A DNA stretch of 64,000 nucleotides, taken from assembly GCF_028816455.1 (NCBI RefSeq), contig NZ_CP118246.1:1302001-1366000 (forward strand), read 5' to 3'. Shown here one piece after another: positions 11,153-20,785 of the stretch. Numbering within the stretch: the stretch's first letter is position 1; every line of letters starts with the position of its first letter. The notes below the pieces were generated by a model. It was not told the origin of the DNA, ran no database searches, and saw only the letters and a program-made list of their open reading frames with translations. A program made the translations under genes and the position numbers. The DNA is from Devosia algicola (GTDB taxonomy: Bacteria > Pseudomonadota > Alphaproteobacteria > Rhizobiales > Devosiaceae).

Positions 11153-12247
11153 TCACCGGATATGGGCCTTGAGCGCCGTGATTCGATTATAACTTCGCTC
11201 AATCAGTGCGGCAAAACTTGGGTCCGATTCCGCCTCGGAAACCAATATCGCGCGGACCTCATCGCCCAACCCGGCATGGTAATTGGCGGTGTTGGAAAAC
11301 AGCAGCACATCAAGTCCCGCGCGCACCGCCCCGGTGACGGTCTGTTTGAGATTGAAATGCTTGCGAATGGCGCCCATTTCCAGATCGTCGCTTATCGCCA
11401 CGCCATCAAATCCAAGATCGCCGCGCAACACGCCGGTAATCCATTGTCTTGATAGCGATGACGGTGTCTTGGCGCCCGCATCTGTATAGTCGGCGTGGTA
11501 AAGATGGCCAACCATCACCATGCCGGAATAACCCTGGGCAAATAGAGCGCGGTACGGCTCCAACTCGGTCTTTGACCAGGTCTTGGTGATGTCGACAAAG
11601 CCTTCGTGACTGTCGGCGGTAGAAGATCCATGCCCCGGAAAGTGCTTGAGCGCTGTCAGTATACCCGCCTGTTCGTGCGCCGCGACAAAGGCTGCATCAT
11701 ATTTGGCCACAACCGCCGGATCGGCGCTGAATGCGCGTCCGAACTTGGCAATAATCTGATTGTTGGGATTGATATCGAGGTCGGCCACCGGCCCGAAATT
11801 GACGGTAAAGCCAAGACCGGCGATTGCCTTGGCCATCTTGGCATAAACAGCTTCGGCCTGTTCCGGCGACATTTGCCGCGCGATGGTGCGCGCATTGGCA
11901 ATTTCGGTAAAGCCAACATCCTTGGTCAGCCGCTCGACCGCCCCGCCTTCCTGATCAAGCGTGATGAACGGTGGCAAATCAGGACTGGCGGCGCGAAATG
12001 CCGCATTCATGGCCTTGACCGCCGCGAGGCTCGAAACATTGGTCTTGAGGTACATAACGCCGCCAATGTCACCGGCAGCCAGTTCTGCAGTCAGCGTCTT
12101 GATGGATTTATCGCTGGCGCTGTCGCCTTGAAATCCCACGATAATCATTTGCCCCGCCATCGCTTCAAGCGAGGCGGCAAAACCAGGGGCAATCATCAAC
12201 ATGCTGGCGGCAATGGCAGCCAGGGCGGGCTTCAGGGCAAAAAACAC
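11153..12247 (-). CDS. exported glycoside hydrolase family 3, NagZ-type beta-N-acetylhexosaminidase
   Basis: 364 residues. The first 24 form a signal peptide (lysine then hydrophobic core, ending GFAA). The GH3 catalytic domain shows ITLDQEGG, the loop KHFPGHGSS with DSH, and SDDLEMGAI holding the nucleophile aspartate. NagZ removes GlcNAc from peptidoglycan fragments, but it is classically cytoplasmic and has HGDT rather than HGSS in the loop. This protein is therefore likely a periplasmic or envelope relative acting on peptidoglycan or chitin-like oligomers. Only the N-terminal domain is present; there is no C-terminal GH3 domain. Confidence 0.8.
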   Translation of the reverse strand: MFFALKPALAAIAASMLMIAPGFAASLEAMAGQMIIVGFQGDSASDKSIKTLTAELAAGDIGGVMYLKTNVSSLAAVKAMNAAFRAASPDLPPFITLDQEGGAVERLTKDVGFTEIANARTIARQMSPEQAEAVYAKMAKAIAGLGFTVNFGPVADLDINPNNQIIAKFGRAFSADPAVVAKYDAAFVAAHEQAGILTALKHFPGHGSSTADSHEGFVDITKTWSKTELEPYRALFAQGYSGMVMVGHLYHADYTDAGAKTPSSLSRQWITGVLRGDLGFDGVAISDDLEMGAIRKHFNLKQTVTGAVRAGLDVLLFSNTANYHAGLGDEVRAILVSEAESDPSFAALIERSYNRITALKAHIR

Positions 12248-12326
12248 GGCAATATCCTGTTGATTTCAACGCCCTGAAACTGCTGGCCAATTGCGGCGGA
12301 AAACAAGTCTCCGCCGCGCTTGGGTA

Positions 12327-14276
12327 TCAGTCAGGCCGATTTTGTCGGTTTTCTACCAGATTCTCGACCACAGCGGGGTCCGCCAATGTCGAGGTATCCC
12401 CAAGGCTGCCAAACTCGTTTTCCGCAACCTTGCGCAATATCCGACGCATGATCTTGCCCGAACGGGTCTTGGGCAGGCCCGGTGCCCACTGGATCAGATC
12501 CGGCGTTGCTATAGGGCCGATTTCCTTGCGCACCCAGTTGCGTAACTCGGTCTTGAGTTCGTCATCGTAGGATTCGCCTGCCATCAGCGTGACATAGCAA
12601 TAAATGCCCTGCCCCTTGATGTCGTGCGGATATCCCACGACCGCCGCCTCGGAAACCTTTGGGTGGCCGACCAGTGCGCTCTCGATTTCCGCGGTCCCCA
12701 GCCGATGGCCAGATATATTGAGCACATCATCGACGCGTCCGGTAATCCAGTAATAGCCATCCTCGTCACGCCGACAGCCATCACCGGTAAAATACAGCCC
12801 CTTGTAGGTTTCAAAATAGGTCGAAACAAAGCGGTCATGATCACCCCAGATGGTGCGTGCCTGCCCCGGCCAACTATCCTTGATCGCTAACACACCTTCG
12901 GCCTTGGTTTCGCTCTGCACCACCCCTTCGGGCGACAATACGACAGGCTGCACCCCAAAAAATGGCAGCGTTGCCGAACCGGGCTTGGCGGCAACCGCAC
13001 CCGGCAGGGGCGATATCAATATCCCCCCCGTTTCGGTCTGCCACCATGTGTCGATCACCGTGCAGCGCTCATGGCCCACATGCTTGTTGTACCAAAGCCA
13101 TGCCTCAGGATTGATCGGCTCGCCCACCGATCCGATCAGTCGCAGCGACGACAAATCGGCCTTGTCCACCCATTGAGATCCCGCCCCCATCAGGGCGCGA
13201 ATAGCAGTTGGAGCCGTGTAGAAAATATTGACCTTGTGCTTGTCGATCACTTCCCAGAACCGCCCAGCATCCGGATAGCTGGGAATGCCCTCGAACATGA
13301 GCGTCGTGGCACCATTGGCCAGTGGCCCATAGACGATATAGGTGTGCCCAGTGACCCAGCCGACATCGGCAGTGCACCAGTAAACTTCACCATCCTGATA
13401 GTCGAAGGCATATTGGTGGGTCAGCGCCGCCCACACCAGATAGCCGCCCGTGGTGTGCAAAACGCCCTTGGGCCTGCCGGTGGAACCAGAGGTGTACAGC
13501 ACGAACAGCGGATCTTCAGCATTCATTGGTTCTGCCGGGCAATCGCTGTCGACACCCTCGGCTGCCTCGTGGAACCAGAGATCTCGTCCCGCCTGCATGG
13601 CAATATCATTGCCCGTGTTTCTGATTACCAGAACAGTATCGGCCTCAGCGCCATTCTTCAGCGCCTGATCGACATTGGCTTTGAGCGGCACGGTTTTGCC
13701 GCCACGGCGTCCTTCATCAGCGGTAATGACCACCCGCGACTGGCAATCGGTAATGCGACCGGCCAAGGCATCTGGCGAAAAGCCGCCAAACACCACCGAA
13801 TGCACCGCCCCGATCCTTGCGCAGGCCAGCATCGCATAGCTGGCGGCCGGGATCATGGGCATATAGATGGTTACGCGATCGCCCTTCTTGACACCATTGG
13901 CCTTGAGCACATTGGCAAAGCGGCAGACTTCTTTGTGAAGCTGATTATAGGTAATTACCTCCTGGGTGCCCGGATCATCGCCTTCCCAGATGATTGCGGC
14001 CTGGTCGCCACGCGTCGCCAAATGCCGGTCGATACAATTGGCGGCAATATTGAGCACACCATCCTCGAACCATTTTATCGAGACGTCAGGATAGGCAAAG
14101 CTTGTATTCTTGACCTTTGTGAAGGGCTTGATCCAATCAATCCGCTTGGCCTGCTCAGCCCAGAATGCTTCGGGTTCCCTTATTGAGCGCGCATACATCT
14201 CCTCATATTGCGATTTGGTCGCATAAGTGTTTGCGACGGCTGCCTCGCTGGGCCTGAAAACTAGTTGGTCGCTCAT
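12327..14276 (-). CDS. acs: acetyl-CoA synthetase
   Basis: 649 residues, full length. Makes acetyl-CoA from acetate, ATP and CoA via acetyl-AMP. Motifs: the P-loop [21 protein letters not shown], the hinge [10 protein letters not shown], and C-terminal [12 protein letters not shown] with the lysine that is acetylated by Pat-type enzymes to switch Acs off. N-terminal [18 protein letters not shown] is typical. Monocistronic; it faces away from a GNAT gene 190 bp off. I cannot say whether that GNAT acts on Acs; its sequence does not look like Pat. Confidence 0.97.
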   Translation of the reverse strand: MSDQLVFRPSEAAVANTYATKSQYEEMYARSIREPEAFWAEQAKRIDWIKPFTKVKNTSFAYPDVSIKWFEDGVLNIAANCIDRHLATRGDQAAIIWEGDDPGTQEVITYNQLHKEVCRFANVLKANGVKKGDRVTIYMPMIPAASYAMLACARIGAVHSVVFGGFSPDALAGRITDCQSRVVITADEGRRGGKTVPLKANVDQALKNGAEADTVLVIRNTGNDIAMQAGRDLWFHEAAEGVDSDCPAEPMNAEDPLFVLYTSGSTGRPKGVLHTTGGYLVWAALTHQYAFDYQDGEVYWCTADVGWVTGHTYIVYGPLANGATTLMFEGIPSYPDAGRFWEVIDKHKVNIFYTAPTAIRALMGAGSQWVDKADLSSLRLIGSVGEPINPEAWLWYNKHVGHERCTVIDTWWQTETGGILISPLPGAVAAKPGSATLPFFGVQPVVLSPEGVVQSETKAEGVLAIKDSWPGQARTIWGDHDRFVSTYFETYKGLYFTGDGCRRDEDGYYWITGRVDDVLNISGHRLGTAEIESALVGHPKVSEAAVVGYPHDIKGQGIYCYVTLMAGESYDDELKTELRNWVRKEIGPIATPDLIQWAPGLPKTRSGKIMRRILRKVAENEFGSLGDTSTLADPAVVENLVENRQNRPD

Positions 14277-14465
14277 TAGTCCCCTCCAAAGTATCGGTTT
14301 GGCGCGAGATTAGTCAGACCCGAAGGCCGGGGCAAGGAAAACCACCATATCCACGCGGAGATGCTGACATCGCTGTGCAGCACGAATTAACCCCGTGTCG
14401 GGACACTGCTTCGGCTAAGGCCGCCATGATGGTAAAATGATTATTCACCGACGCTGGAGACAGTC

Positions 14466-15083
14466 ATGAACGACATAGCGATGCCGCAGACCGCTAGCGA
14501 GGTCGGACACAAGGCCGAGGCTCCAGCCTATCGCGGCGCCCGCTTCGCCGATATTGATCTGGTCCACCGGCGCCTTGGCGAAATCATCGCCGACATGCCC
14601 TATTATAGCGACGAATTCAAAGCGTTCGAAACCGCGCGCATGTCAAAGAACCATCTGGCCGCCTTGATCGACGCCGACCCGTTTCACGTCATGCTTTTGC
14701 TTAGCGGCAATGATGTCGCCGGCTTCATGATCAGTGGGCCTGATCTGGGCACCCTGTGGCTTTATTGGAGCTGCGTTTACCCCGAATTTCGCAAGAGCTC
14801 CATTGCTATTCGCAGCGTCCGCAATTTTCTCAAGCACTGGGACAATGGACGTTTCCACAAGGTTTCAACCTACACAATGGCGGGCAATGCGCCCGCCAGA
14901 GCGATTATGGAGCGACAGGGCTTTACCCTGACCGCCACGCTGGAACAGCACATTTTCGGTGAAGACTACCTGCTCTATGAGCACAAGTTGACCAAGACCG
15001 TGCCGGGCTATGATCATGGCCTGTCTGGTGGCCCGCGCCGCAGTTTGGGACGCATGGCAAGGCGTTGGCTCGCGAAAAAATAG
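14466..15083 (+). CDS. GNAT-family acetyltransferase
   Basis: 205 residues. An N-terminal leader of about 25 residues is followed by a GNAT core with YSDEFKAFE, LWLYWSCVYPEFRKSSIAIR (the acetyl-CoA pyrophosphate loop region) and AGNAPARAIMERQGF. The substrate is unknown. It converges on a flippase and FemAB-like pair and may modify the same surface polymer, which is inference from position only. ATG at 14466 follows GGAGA. Confidence 0.7.
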   Translation: MNDIAMPQTASEVGHKAEAPAYRGARFADIDLVHRRLGEIIADMPYYSDEFKAFETARMSKNHLAALIDADPFHVMLLLSGNDVAGFMISGPDLGTLWLYWSCVYPEFRKSSIAIRSVRNFLKHWDNGRFHKVSTYTMAGNAPARAIMERQGFTLTATLEQHIFGEDYLLYEHKLTKTVPGYDHGLSGGPRRSLGRMARRWLAKK

Positions 15084-15109
15084 TCTCATGCGCCAACACT
15101 TTGCGGCCT

Positions 15110-15138
15110 AACCCCGATTCAGTTTCTGAACTGGGGTT
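15110..15138. terminator. bidirectional terminator between convergent genes
   Basis: Imperfect hairpin AACCCCgaTTCAG / CTGAActGGGGTT. It lies between the GNAT gene and the flippase gene and covers the last two bases of the flippase stop codon. Neither side has a long T run, so its strength is uncertain. Confidence 0.5.
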
Positions 15139-16462
15139 ACTCGGCGGGCTTGGCCACCACGGCACCCCGACGAAACCATTGCAATATCGAAACATCGATG
15201 TGCGCTGTCTTGAGTGCCACGAGCCATAGGGCCCCCGACCATAGCGATATGGAAATAAGTGCTGCCACCGCCGCCCCCATCAGGCCAAAAGGTGGCACCA
15301 GCAAATAATTGCCCAACAACAGCGACCCTAATGCCAAAAAGATTGCCGGAAGACTGGCATAGGGTCGATCATGAATGGAAAGTACCAGCGACGCCGGTCC
15401 CATTGCAGAACGCACAACCAGCGCCACGCATAACACGACCAGCGGCAAGGCTCCCGCGACAAAACTGGGTCCGAATATCATCAGCGCCAGCGGGCCGCCA
15501 ATCGCGGTGCCGATCAACAACAATACCGCCAACCCGGTGGCAACCAGATTGGCATCGCCCAGTTTGCGGTTGAACCCGGACCGATCAGCATTGGCTTCGC
15601 TTTCGAATATGTCAGGCAGCGTAACCGCATAGACGGCAGCCACGCCGAACGAGACCAGCGAGAAAATGCGCGTACACACGCCGAACACCGCCAGTTCCTC
15701 GCGGCTGAGATGACTTGAAAGCAGCAACAGGTCAATGTCGAAAAAGAAGTCCGTCGCCAGAGACACCAGCACCCATGGCATGGCAAATCGCCACCAGCGA
15801 GGGCGGTGACTTGGCCCGGTGTCCGCCGTGTCGGCCACGCGTGGCAGCGTGAACATGACAAAGCCGAAATGGACCAGCGCCACACAGCAATAGCCGATGC
15901 CCACGACCCACAACATGGCCGAAAAGCCCTCGTCGGCTGTCGCATAGGTTGCCCCGATCAGAAACGCCGCGATCAGGGTGAGCGGGCGAAACATCGTGTC
16001 GGCAAAAAAGCCTGCATAGGGGCGTTTCAGCCCCACAAGGGCGGCGCCATTGACAAAGATCGTTGCCGTCCCGAACGCCAATAGGCTTGCCGGAACGAAA
16101 TGCGAAGCCAGCGTTGTATTGCCCGCGCCGAAAACATCCAGGACGACGTGGCCAAACACCAGCAACGCCACCATCGCGCCGAGCACATGGCCATAAGCGC
16201 TGATCAGAAACTTCTTCAATCGACGCCGATCGCCCCTGGCGCGGTACTCGGCTGCAAAATAGGTACCCACGGTATGAAAGCCGAGCGGCATGACCACAGC
16301 CACCAGATTGACCGTCGCAACGATCAGCAAATACTCACCCAGGACCTCAGCGCCCCAATAACGCGCCAACAGGGCCTGAACCAGAAACACCAGCCCTGCC
16401 CCCACCAGCCTGACCGCGAAAATGACCGTGGATTGCGACGCCAGTCGTCGATGCACACTCAT
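15137..16462 (-). CDS. polysaccharide flippase (Wzx / oligosaccharide translocase family)
   Basis: About 441 residues with roughly twelve to fourteen membrane helices; MVF-superfamily O-antigen or exopolysaccharide flippase in the inner membrane. N-terminal RRLASQSTVIFAVRLVGAG and ARYWGAEVLGEYLL are typical. Start choice: ATG at 16462, one base after the FemAB-like stop, with GAAGG upstream; the reading continues far upstream but only as out-of-frame shadow of the neighbour. Cotranscribed with the FemAB-like gene. The exported polymer is unknown. Confidence 0.8.
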   Translation of the reverse strand: MSVHRRLASQSTVIFAVRLVGAGLVFLVQALLARYWGAEVLGEYLLIVATVNLVAVVMPLGFHTVGTYFAAEYRARGDRRRLKKFLISAYGHVLGAMVALLVFGHVVLDVFGAGNTTLASHFVPASLLAFGTATIFVNGAALVGLKRPYAGFFADTMFRPLTLIAAFLIGATYATADEGFSAMLWVVGIGYCCVALVHFGFVMFTLPRVADTADTGPSHRPRWWRFAMPWVLVSLATDFFFDIDLLLLSSHLSREELAVFGVCTRIFSLVSFGVAAVYAVTLPDIFESEANADRSGFNRKLGDANLVATGLAVLLLIGTAIGGPLALMIFGPSFVAGALPLVVLCVALVVRSAMGPASLVLSIHDRPYASLPAIFLALGSLLLGNYLLVPPFGLMGAAVAALISISLWSGALWLVALKTAHIDVSILQWFRRGAVVAKPAE

Positions 16463-16463
16463 T

Positions 16464-17636
16464 TCAGTTGCCTTCATTATCGGGTACGCGCGTCTGTGTC
16501 GGTCGTGCCTTGCTGGAGCGCATGGCGTCAAACTTGCGGCGGGCACTATGCACGGCGTCGCGGGCAGCAAACGCGCCCGTCCCGAGCAGATAGCTCCACC
16601 TGTTGGCGGCAAAATTCGCAACCGGTGGTACCGGTTCGATGACGCCAGCGTCTCCGACCATGCCCTTCTTGAACTGGTGAAGACCTTGGAAACCATCGGT
16701 ACCACCCAGATCATACCAATTCGCCGGCGTATTATCACGCAGCCAGCGTGTGATCTCCCATTGCAAAAAATAGCCGGCGCGCAATGGCAACGCCCGATCA
16801 TTGGTCGCGCCATAAAGGTAAACAGCCCGGTCGCCACTCTTGAATATCAGCGCCCCCGCGATCACTTCGCCATCATGCCGAACAAAGAACAGTTCGGGTC
16901 GCAGCGCCGCATCCAGGCTCATCAAAGACTCAACCGTTTCATAGGCGGAATGGTCCGGAAACTGCTTCCTGTCGCTCATGGCCTGATAAAGCGTATGAAA
17001 GTCGCCAAAGCGCCCGGCATCGCCATGCTCGAAACTCAGCCCGGCTTTTTGCGATTTGTTGAGATGATAACGCCACTTCTGCGCAAAACTCTTGCGCAAT
17101 GCCGCATCATCCTGCCGCAGATTGACAATATAGCGATCCGGAAACAGCAGCGACGACCCGCGTTTGAACCCCTGGCTGATCAGATACTCATAATTGGCAT
17201 TTACCGGCGTCAGCGATGCACGGGGCAGGATCGACAGCATCATGCCGCGCTCATGCGCATAATCGCGCGTCAATGCGCCAATCATGGCGCGATAGATCTC
17301 GTCTGCTCGCGGATCATCGGCCCGCTTGAGCATCGGCCCCCATTTCGAAACCGCAATACGCCCAATCCCCAGCGGCAAGCGCTGGATCATGGTCAAACTG
17401 CCCCCAACGACCTCGCCATCAAGCCGAAACACCACCGGTTCCTGGACAACATCGGGCCACCGGGTAACCGCAAACGCGTGAAGTTGCTCCTGGCAGACCT
17501 CGTCGAACTCGGCAATAGTGCGGTCCCATTCCTGTCCGGAGACCGTCGAAACATCAAGCCGCACGCCGGTTTGCGCCTGTGTTATGCCAGGTGCTACGGT
17601 CGTGTCGCCATTCATGAGGTCAGCGGTGATAGACAT
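16464..17636 (-). CDS. FemAB / BioF2-like GNAT-fold ligase
   Basis: About 390 residues. The C-terminal half (KWRYHLNKSQKAGLSF, ELFFVRHDGEVIAGALIF, WYDLGGTDGF, GLHQFKKGMVGD) is the hallmark of FemAB-like proteins often annotated lipid II glycyltransferase or cellulose-biosynthesis CelD-like, found in exopolysaccharide loci of Alphaproteobacteria. They are thought to attach an acyl or aminoacyl group to a cell-surface saccharide. ATG at 17636 follows GGAA. Stop and next start are adjacent, so it forms an operon with the flippase. Confidence 0.75.
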   Translation of the reverse strand: MSITADLMNGDTTVAPGITQAQTGVRLDVSTVSGQEWDRTIAEFDEVCQEQLHAFAVTRWPDVVQEPVVFRLDGEVVGGSLTMIQRLPLGIGRIAVSKWGPMLKRADDPRADEIYRAMIGALTRDYAHERGMMLSILPRASLTPVNANYEYLISQGFKRGSSLLFPDRYIVNLRQDDAALRKSFAQKWRYHLNKSQKAGLSFEHGDAGRFGDFHTLYQAMSDRKQFPDHSAYETVESLMSLDAALRPELFFVRHDGEVIAGALIFKSGDRAVYLYGATNDRALPLRAGYFLQWEITRWLRDNTPANWYDLGGTDGFQGLHQFKKGMVGDAGVIEPVPPVANFAANRWSYLLGTGAFAARDAVHSARRKFDAMRSSKARPTQTRVPDNEGN

Positions 17637-17745
17637 TGTTAGTTCCAGCTTGCCTTGTTGCCGCTGAACACTACTGCCCCAAAATGAGCAAATCCCTATT
17701 TCGTCACGCAAATTTCAACAAAATTGGGCGCTTGGTTACCAAAGC

Positions 17746-18438
17746 CTATGCGGCTACGTGGGGTCCCCCATAGACCAAGGGGATGTGCGGAAGGGTATAT
17801 CCCAACAGCTGATCTGCGCCCTCATACATCATCTTTAGCGCCACATAGAGGATGATCGCCAGACCCAACCACGCAATCCAGCGGAACCTGTTCAGGAGCC
17901 CGGCGATGAAGGCTGATGCCGCACCCATCAGAGCCACCGACAGCAGCAAACCAAACACGAGCACCTCTGGATGCTTCTGCGCCGCCCCGGCCACCGCCAG
18001 GACATTGTCGAGTGACATCGACACGTCGGCAATAATGATCTGTGTCACCGCTTGACGCAGGGTTTTCCGGCCGGCACCACCTGCAATGGTGCCATCGGCA
18101 TTCGGATCCTGCTCCGCCATTGCCTCGAGCGCCGCCTGCTCACCGGCATGATCAACCTGAAGCTCCTGATACATCTTCCAACAGACCCAGAGCAGCAACA
18201 GCCCGCCTGCCAACAATAGACCGGTGATCGCCAACAGCTGCGTGGCGATCAGCGCAAAACCGATGCGCATGATCGTGGCGGCGGCAATGCCGATCAGGAT
18301 CGCCCTGGCGCGCATGTCCTTGGGAAGGCCAGCAGCGGCCAACCCGATGACCACCGCATTGTCCCCGGCCAGCACCAGATCGATCATGATCACTTGAAAG
18401 AATGCAGTAATAAAGCTCCACTCAAGGCCGAACGGCAT
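17746..18438 (-). CDS. TerC-family membrane protein
   Basis: About 230 residues with seven or more hydrophobic helices. The two signature aspartate motifs DLVLAGDNAVVIG and ADVSMSLDNVLAV are present in helices facing each other, as in TerC and the Mn exporters MntP/Alx. Likely inner-membrane metal (manganese) export or metalation of secreted proteins. Start ATG at 18438 follows GGAGA by 7 bases. The C-terminus ends YGGPHVAA. No partner gene nearby. Confidence 0.82.
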   Translation of the reverse strand: MPFGLEWSFITAFFQVIMIDLVLAGDNAVVIGLAAAGLPKDMRARAILIGIAAATIMRIGFALIATQLLAITGLLLAGGLLLLWVCWKMYQELQVDHAGEQAALEAMAEQDPNADGTIAGGAGRKTLRQAVTQIIIADVSMSLDNVLAVAGAAQKHPEVLVFGLLLSVALMGAASAFIAGLLNRFRWIAWLGLAIILYVALKMMYEGADQLLGYTLPHIPLVYGGPHVAA

Positions 18439-18647
18439 TCTGTGTCTCCTGAATTGCCAGCACGCTGGCTCAAGGCGATATATCGCCCCAAACACCATGA
18501 CGGCAGGCTCAGGCAGACAATATCACTGCTGATTAATGCATTTGTGGACGACAGGTCCGATCTTCAAGAGGGATTTCTTGAAGTACCCAAAAAAATGTCC
18601 ATAAGACCGGATTTTATGAACACAATCGGCTACTTGGGGGAAAACTT

Positions 18648-18723
18648 TGGTGGGCGAGCACGGATTCGAACCGTGGACCGGACGATTAAGAGTCGTCTGC
18701 TCTACCAGCTGAGCTACTCGCCC
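18648..18723 (-). tRNA. tRNA-Lys (CTT anticodon)
   Basis: 76 nt cloverleaf read on the minus strand. Acceptor GGGCGAG pairs with CTCGCCC; the anticodon stem GACGA/TCGTC carries the loop CTCTTAA (anticodon CTT, codon AAG); the T arm holds GGTTCGAACC. The 3' CCA is encoded at 18648-18650. It lies between terC and leuA and reads on the same strand as both. Confidence 0.97.
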
Positions 18724-18881
18724 CTGCCGGAGCCTTCCAAAGTGGCTGCTCTCTAGCAAAGGGTTTCTGCCGTGTCTAGCACCCACCTACCATTTTCCTG
18801 CCGCCGCGCACCTGCGATGTGCACCAACCAGATCTCCGCCCGCACGCATCAGGCGACATCACGCGAGCAGAGCGCCAGAAA

Positions 18882-20438
18882 TCAACCGGCCATGGCGCCT
18901 TGCGCCGCCGCGCCGCGCTCGATCAGCAAGCGATTGTAGGCATTGAGATAAGCACGCGCCGACGCCACCAATGTATCGGGCTCAGCGGCGTTACCCGAGG
19001 CAATCCGACCATTGAGTTCCAGGCGGACATGCGCCCCGGCCTGCGCGTCGGTACCACCGGTGACCCCGTCGACAGCATAAAGCACCAGATGCGGCGACTG
19101 CCCGACAGCCTCCTTGATGGCGTTGAAAATCGCATCCACCGAGCCGGTCCCCTCATAGGTTACCGACTTTTCTTCGCCATCGATTGAAAGCGTCATGTCG
19201 CACCGATGCACGCCACCGGTCTTCGACACCACTTCCATCGCAATCAGACGAATGCGGTCACCAACCGATCCCACTTCATCATCGACCAGGGCGACGATGT
19301 CGGCGTCATAGACGTGCTTCTTGCGGTCGGCCAGATCCTTGAAGCGCACAAACGCCTCCTGAAAGGCATTGTCGCCCAGCTCGTAGCCCAATTCCTTGAG
19401 CTTGTCCTTGAAGGCGGCCCGCCCCGAATGCTTGCCCATGACCAGGGTCGTAGCCTTGATGCCTACGCTTTCCGGCGTCATGATCTCATAGGTCTCGGCA
19501 TTCTTGAGCATGCCGTCCTGATGGATGCCGCTTTCGTGCGCAAAGGCGTTCTTGCCGACAATTGCCTTGTTGTACTGCACCGGAAAATTCGCCGCTGCCG
19601 ACACTGTGCGACTGGCGCGCGCAAGGTGCGTCGTTTCGATATGGGTGTGATAAGGGATCGCATCCGCCCGCGTACGCAGCGCCATCACAACTTCTTCGAG
19701 CGCCGCATTGCCCGCCCGCTCACCCAAACCATTGATCGTGCACTCGATCTGGCGGGCCCCGCCCGCCACCCCGGCCAACGAGTTGGCTACCGCCAACCCC
19801 AGATCATTGTGGCAATGCACTGAGAAAATCGCCTTGTCGGCGTCCGGCACCTTGCCGATTATTGTCTTGAACATGGCGAAATGTTCTTCGGGGATGGCAT
19901 AGCCCACGGTGTCGGGGAGATTGATCGTTGTCGCCCCCGCCTTGATTGCTGTCTCCACGCACCGCATCAAAAACTCGATGGGCGTGCGCGTGGCGTCCAT
20001 GGCGGACCACTCGACATCGTCGATCAGATTGCGCGCCTGCGCCACTGTCCGGGCGATGATTTCAATGACCTCATCCTCGGTTTTTTTCATTTGGTGGGCC
20101 AGATGAATGGGAGAGGTTGAAACGAAGGTATGAATACGCCCTTTCCGGGCGTGCCGCACCGCCTCGCCTGCCCGGTCAATATCAGCCGATATCGCGCGCG
20201 CGAGACCCGCCACAGTCGCTTTCTTTACCTGCTTGGCGACAGCGACCACGGCTTCGAAATCGCCGTTTGAGGCAATTGGAAATCCGGCCTCGATAATATC
20301 GACGCCCATATCATCAAGTGTTTCAGCAACCTGCAGTTTTTCTTCCAGCGTCATTGTCGCACCCGGCGATTGCTCGCCATCACGCAATGTGGTGTCAAAA
20401 ATGAAAACGCGGTCTTTATTTGTATTGGCGGCGGTCAT
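18882..20438 (-). CDS. leuA: 2-isopropylmalate synthase
   Basis: 518 residues, full length. Condenses acetyl-CoA with 2-oxoisovalerate in the first committed step of leucine synthesis. The N-terminal TIM barrel has FDTTLRDGEQSPGATM and the metal ligands HCHNDLGLAVANS; the C-terminal LeuA dimer domain (about 390-518) holds the leucine feedback site. It is read leftward with 110 bp to a small leucine-rich ORF upstream, which may be a leader peptide. Confidence 0.97.
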   Translation of the reverse strand: MTAANTNKDRVFIFDTTLRDGEQSPGATMTLEEKLQVAETLDDMGVDIIEAGFPIASNGDFEAVVAVAKQVKKATVAGLARAISADIDRAGEAVRHARKGRIHTFVSTSPIHLAHQMKKTEDEVIEIIARTVAQARNLIDDVEWSAMDATRTPIEFLMRCVETAIKAGATTINLPDTVGYAIPEEHFAMFKTIIGKVPDADKAIFSVHCHNDLGLAVANSLAGVAGGARQIECTINGLGERAGNAALEEVVMALRTRADAIPYHTHIETTHLARASRTVSAAANFPVQYNKAIVGKNAFAHESGIHQDGMLKNAETYEIMTPESVGIKATTLVMGKHSGRAAFKDKLKELGYELGDNAFQEAFVRFKDLADRKKHVYDADIVALVDDEVGSVGDRIRLIAMEVVSKTGGVHRCDMTLSIDGEEKSVTYEGTGSVDAIFNAIKEAVGQSPHLVLYAVDGVTGGTDAQAGAHVRLELNGRIASGNAAEPDTLVASARAYLNAYNRLLIERGAAAQGAMAG

Positions 20439-20548
20439 GGCATTTTTCCTATCAAACGGCCGCGAGACACAAGCTCTGCAGGCCGGACATTGCTGTGTCG
20501 GCTTGTAACGCTATCCCCTGACCACCCGCTCGCGTGCCGAGCCGTCGG

Positions 20549-20671
20549 TTACCAGGGGCTGATAAGAAGTAGAAATAGAGCTGGGAGCACCAACATTGCC
20601 GCAGCGATCCAACGGGTCTGGGCGACCCGGCGCTGTTCAACGGCAATGGCGATGGCGCGTTTGCGCTGCAT
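20549..20671 (-). CDS. small leucine-rich ORF upstream of leuA (membrane peptide or leader)
   Basis: 40 codons from ATG 20671 with GGAA upstream. The basic first half (QRKR, EQRRVAQTRW) is followed by a hydrophobic tail, MLVLPALFLLLISPW, with six leucines in fifteen residues. An internal ATG starts exactly that tail. Two readings are possible: a small single-pass membrane protein, or a leucine-sensing leader peptide for leuA 110 bp downstream. The following hairpin (CGGCC/GGCCG) has only three T after it, so a terminator is not clear. Confidence 0.45.
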   Translation of the reverse strand: MQRKRAIAIAVEQRRVAQTRWIAAAMLVLPALFLLLISPW

Positions 20672-20785
20672 GACGAAATTCCAGTTACCCGCTAATAATG
20701 CGCGGCTTTTCGACCAAGCGCAAGTCAAAGCTGCTTGAATCCGTCCATTGATATAGTCGAACGCCCATATGGCGACCAGATTTTA

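Noticed and set aside
18439..18647. Region between terC and tRNA-Lys considered for an ncRNA
   Set aside because: No hairpin with a U run and no promoter pattern I trust.
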